Shown: piece by piece, positions 62,372 through 64,000 of the stretch | Position numbering within the stretch: the first letter of the stretch is position 1 | Layout: every line of letters begins with the position of its first letter | Source of the DNA: Tenacibaculum jejuense | GTDB lineage: Bacteria > Bacteroidota > Bacteroidia > Flavobacteriales > Flavobacteriaceae | Reading direction: 5' to 3' | Assembly: GCF_900198195.1 (NCBI RefSeq) | Contig: NZ_LT899436.1 | Coordinates: 2,075,001 to 2,139,000 of the forward strand | DNA length: 64,000 nt | The notes under the pieces: generated by a model | What the model saw: the letters and a program-made list of their open reading frames with translations, nothing else | Told to the model about the DNA's origin: nothing | Database searches by the model: none | Program-made: the position numbers and the translations under genes

Positions 62372-62782
62372 TTATTTGTTGTATAAATATGATTGAAGAA
62401 TAATTGTAGCGCTTATTTCATCTACTAAACCTTTATTTCTTCGTTGTTTCTTTTTTAGTCCACTATCAATCATTGTTTGAAAAGCCATTTTAGATGTAAA
62501 ACGTTCATCAACCCTTTCTACTGGTATTGATGGGATTTCCTTTTTAAGTTTATTTAAGAAAGAAATGATAAGATGTTCACTTTCACTATCTGTATTATTC
62601 ATTTGTTTAGGTTTCCCTATTACAAACTGAGAAACATGTTCTTTTGTTGTGTAGTCTTTTAAAAAATCTATTAAAGATTCTGTTGGAACAGTTGTTAAAC
62701 CAGAAGCTATAATTTGAAGTTCATCTGTTATAGCTATACCTGTTCTTTTTAATCCATAATCGATTGCTAGTATTCTTGCCAA
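62372..62782 (-). CDS. ruvX: RuvX/YqgF Holliday-junction-resolvase-fold protein (pre-16S rRNA nuclease)
   Basis: 136 residues if the TTG at 62782 is used, giving MARILAIDYGLKRTGIAITD, the family's normal N-terminus. A TTG seven codons earlier (62803) is a less likely alternative; there is no ATG before the conserved part. RNase H-like acidic residues: Asp in AIDYG, Glu/Asp in VERVDERFTS and DEISATIILQSYL. RuvX/YqgF trims the 5' end of 16S rRNA precursor. Confidence 0.9.
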   Translation of the reverse strand: MARILAIDYGLKRTGIAITDELQIIASGLTTVPTESLIDFLKDYTTKEHVSQFVIGKPKQMNNTDSESEHLIISFLNKLKKEIPSIPVERVDERFTSKMAFQTMIDSGLKKKQRRNKGLVDEISATIILQSYLYNK

Positions 62783-62878
62783 GTTAACTTTAATTTTTAG
62801 CAAAAATAGTCATTTTTAACAATGATTTATTTTCTGTTTAAAAAATGTGTTTTACTATAAAATCTTTCTTGGTACACT

Positions 62879-62886
62879 TATATTTG
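62879..62886 (+). promoter_or_regulatory. Candidate dapD -7 element
   Basis: TATATTTG, 25 bases before the dapD ATG. No -33 TTG at the usual distance. Confidence 0.4.
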
Positions 62887-62911
62887 TACAAAATATATAT
62901 AACCAATAAAG

Positions 62912-63727
62912 ATGACAGAAATTCGTTCGATTATAGAAAACGCATGGGATAATAGAGAATTGTTGAAAAATGAAGAAACTACAGCAGCTATTAGAAAAGT
63001 TGTAGATTTATTAGATGCAGGTGAACTTCGTGTTGCAGAACCAACTGAAGATGGTTGGCAAGTAAACGAATGGGTGAAAAAGGCAGTAGTTTTATATTTC
63101 CCAATTCAAAAAATGGAAACTTTAGAAGCAGGTATTTTTGAATATCATGACAAAATTCCATTAAAAAGAAACTATCAAGAGAAAGGAATTCGTGTAGTAC
63201 CAAATGCTGTTGCTCGTCATGGAGCTTACATCTCTTCTGGTACTATTTTAATGCCAAGTTACGTGAATATTGGAGCTTATGTAGATGAAGGAACAATGGT
63301 CGATACTTGGGCAACTGTTGGTTCTTGTGCACAAATTGGTAAAAATGTACACTTATCGGGTGGTGTTGGTATTGGTGGAGTTTTAGAACCATTACAAGCT
63401 GCACCTGTTATTATAGAAGATAACGCATTTATTGGATCTCGTTGTATCGTTGTAGAAGGTGTAAGAGTTGAAAGAGAAGCTGTTTTAGGAGCTAATGTAG
63501 TTTTAACTGCTTCAACAAAAATTATTGATGTAACTGGAGATGAACCAATTGAAATGAAAGGAAGAGTTCCTGCTCGTTCAGTAGTTATTCCTGGTAGTTA
63601 TACAAAGAAATTTGCAGCAGGAGAATATAATGTACCTTGCGCTTTAATTATTGGAAAGCGTAAAGAAAGTACCAATAAGAAAACATCATTAAATGACGCA
63701 TTAAGAGAGTATGATGTAGCTGTTTAA
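62912..63727 (+). CDS. dapD: 2,3,4,5-tetrahydropyridine-2,6-dicarboxylate N-succinyltransferase
   Basis: 271 residues. It succinylates tetrahydrodipicolinate in lysine/diaminopimelate synthesis. Residues about 110-235 are left-handed beta-helix hexapeptide repeats (ARHGAYISSGTILMPSYVNIG, DTWATVGSCAQIGKNVHLSG), with the conserved GGVGIGGVLEPLQAAP. Full length. asd (17876) supplies an earlier step; other dap genes are not in the window. Confidence 0.97.
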   Translation: MTEIRSIIENAWDNRELLKNEETTAAIRKVVDLLDAGELRVAEPTEDGWQVNEWVKKAVVLYFPIQKMETLEAGIFEYHDKIPLKRNYQEKGIRVVPNAVARHGAYISSGTILMPSYVNIGAYVDEGTMVDTWATVGSCAQIGKNVHLSGGVGIGGVLEPLQAAPVIIEDNAFIGSRCIVVEGVRVEREAVLGANVVLTASTKIIDVTGDEPIEMKGRVPARSVVIPGSYTKKFAAGEYNVPCALIIGKRKESTNKKTSLNDALREYDVAV

Positions 63728-63752
63728 TAACTAAAAAACTTTTTTTAATTTT

Positions 63753-63787
63753 AAGATCAAATATAATCCTATATTTGATCTTTTTTT
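63753..63787 (+). terminator. dapD terminator
   Basis: A 12-bp perfect stem (63753-63764 with 63771-63782) followed by a T run to 63787. Confidence 0.85.
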
Positions 63788-63792
63788 ATTTA

Positions 63793-64000
63793 ATGAATAA
63801 GATAGTAGTATATACTGGAGCTTTTGGAGACGACTTTGGCTTTATACCTCAGAAAGAAATAGAAGGAGTTGATTTTTTTTGCTTTACTGATAATGTAGAA
63901 AAAGTAAAATTTCCATGGAAACCTATCGAGTTGATTTCGGATCAAAAAAATGGAGTATTACGAAATAGACATCCGAAGTTATTACCTCACTTATATTTTC
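63793..64000 (+). CDS. DUF616-type glycosyltransferase (partial, N-terminus only)
   Basis: 69 residues are visible from the ATG at 63793. VVYTGAFGDDFGFIP, then DFFCFTDN, FPWKPIEL and HPKLLPHLYF match the opening of DUF616/TOD1-like proteins, a group with glycosyltransferase-A-like folds. The FCFTDN and LPH motifs place the donor site. The start lies 5 bases after the dapD terminator. The rest is beyond the window. Confidence 0.7.
   Translation, partial: MNKIVVYTGAFGDDFGFIPQKEIEGVDFFCFTDNVEKVKFPWKPIELISDQKNGVLRNRHPKLLPHLYF

Noticed and set aside
1..64000. CRISPR arrays, insertion sequences, tRNA or rRNA genes
   Set aside because: I looked for spaced direct repeats, transposase motifs, terminal inverted repeats and cloverleaf or rRNA signatures and found none.

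Overview
The window comes from an AT-rich member of the Bacteroidota, most likely a marine Flavobacteriaceae. Support: a type IX secretion (T9SS) sorting domain, an outer-membrane beta-barrel protein of the CarboxypepD_reg plus plug plus barrel type, DUF4476, DUF5606 and YfiT-type proteins, GG-leader peptides of the Bacteroidetes kind, and many promoters that fit the flavobacterial consensus (TTG, then about 19 nt, then TAnnTTTG). The genus cannot be fixed from the sequence alone. I saw no tRNA, rRNA, insertion sequence, prophage or CRISPR array.

Layout. 1-2435 is the start of a large gene cut by the window edge: a catalase-like heme domain fused to a LodA/GoxA-type CTQ amino-acid oxidase domain. 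2.6-8.1 kb holds a DUF4476 protein, fumC, a 57-residue membrane protein and three lipoproteins. 8.2-15.9 kb holds an outer-membrane barrel protein, an HMA-domain lipoprotein, an EamA transporter, a lone GG-leader peptide and a pair of M16 peptidases (one active, one lacking the zinc motif). 16.1-22.6 kb is housekeeping: rplU (fused to a helix-hairpin-helix domain), rpmA, an HD hydrolase, asd, trhO, yidC and a cupin.

22.7-31.8 kb is the main accessory region and nearly all on the minus strand. Read in the direction of transcription it has a 52-residue lipoprotein, a papain/C39-like cysteine protease, an unrecognised protein, a TPR histidine kinase with a TTG start, a NarL-type regulator, a second TPR kinase (LytS type) overlapping a LytTR regulator, an unrecognised lipoprotein, and three Cys-rich GG-leader peptides, two of which share nearly the same leader. 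This is the best candidate for an undescribed peptide-signalling or peptide-secretion system, although no exporter or modifying enzyme is in the window.

31.8-64 kb is mostly core genes. They are a ZIP transporter, methyltransferases (one THUMP type), a pentapeptide-repeat protein, HU, fmt-recQ-ATPase, DUF493, an envelope-folding operon (three parvulin/SurA-like proteins and a MoxR ATPase), a T9SS-secreted endonuclease I, pheT, pyrD, a LysE exporter, lon, thioredoxin-like proteins, and SDR, glycosyltransferase and mazG-DUF5606-def genes. ruvX, dapD and the start of a DUF616-type glycosyltransferase end the window. Perfect hairpins separate most convergent gene pairs.
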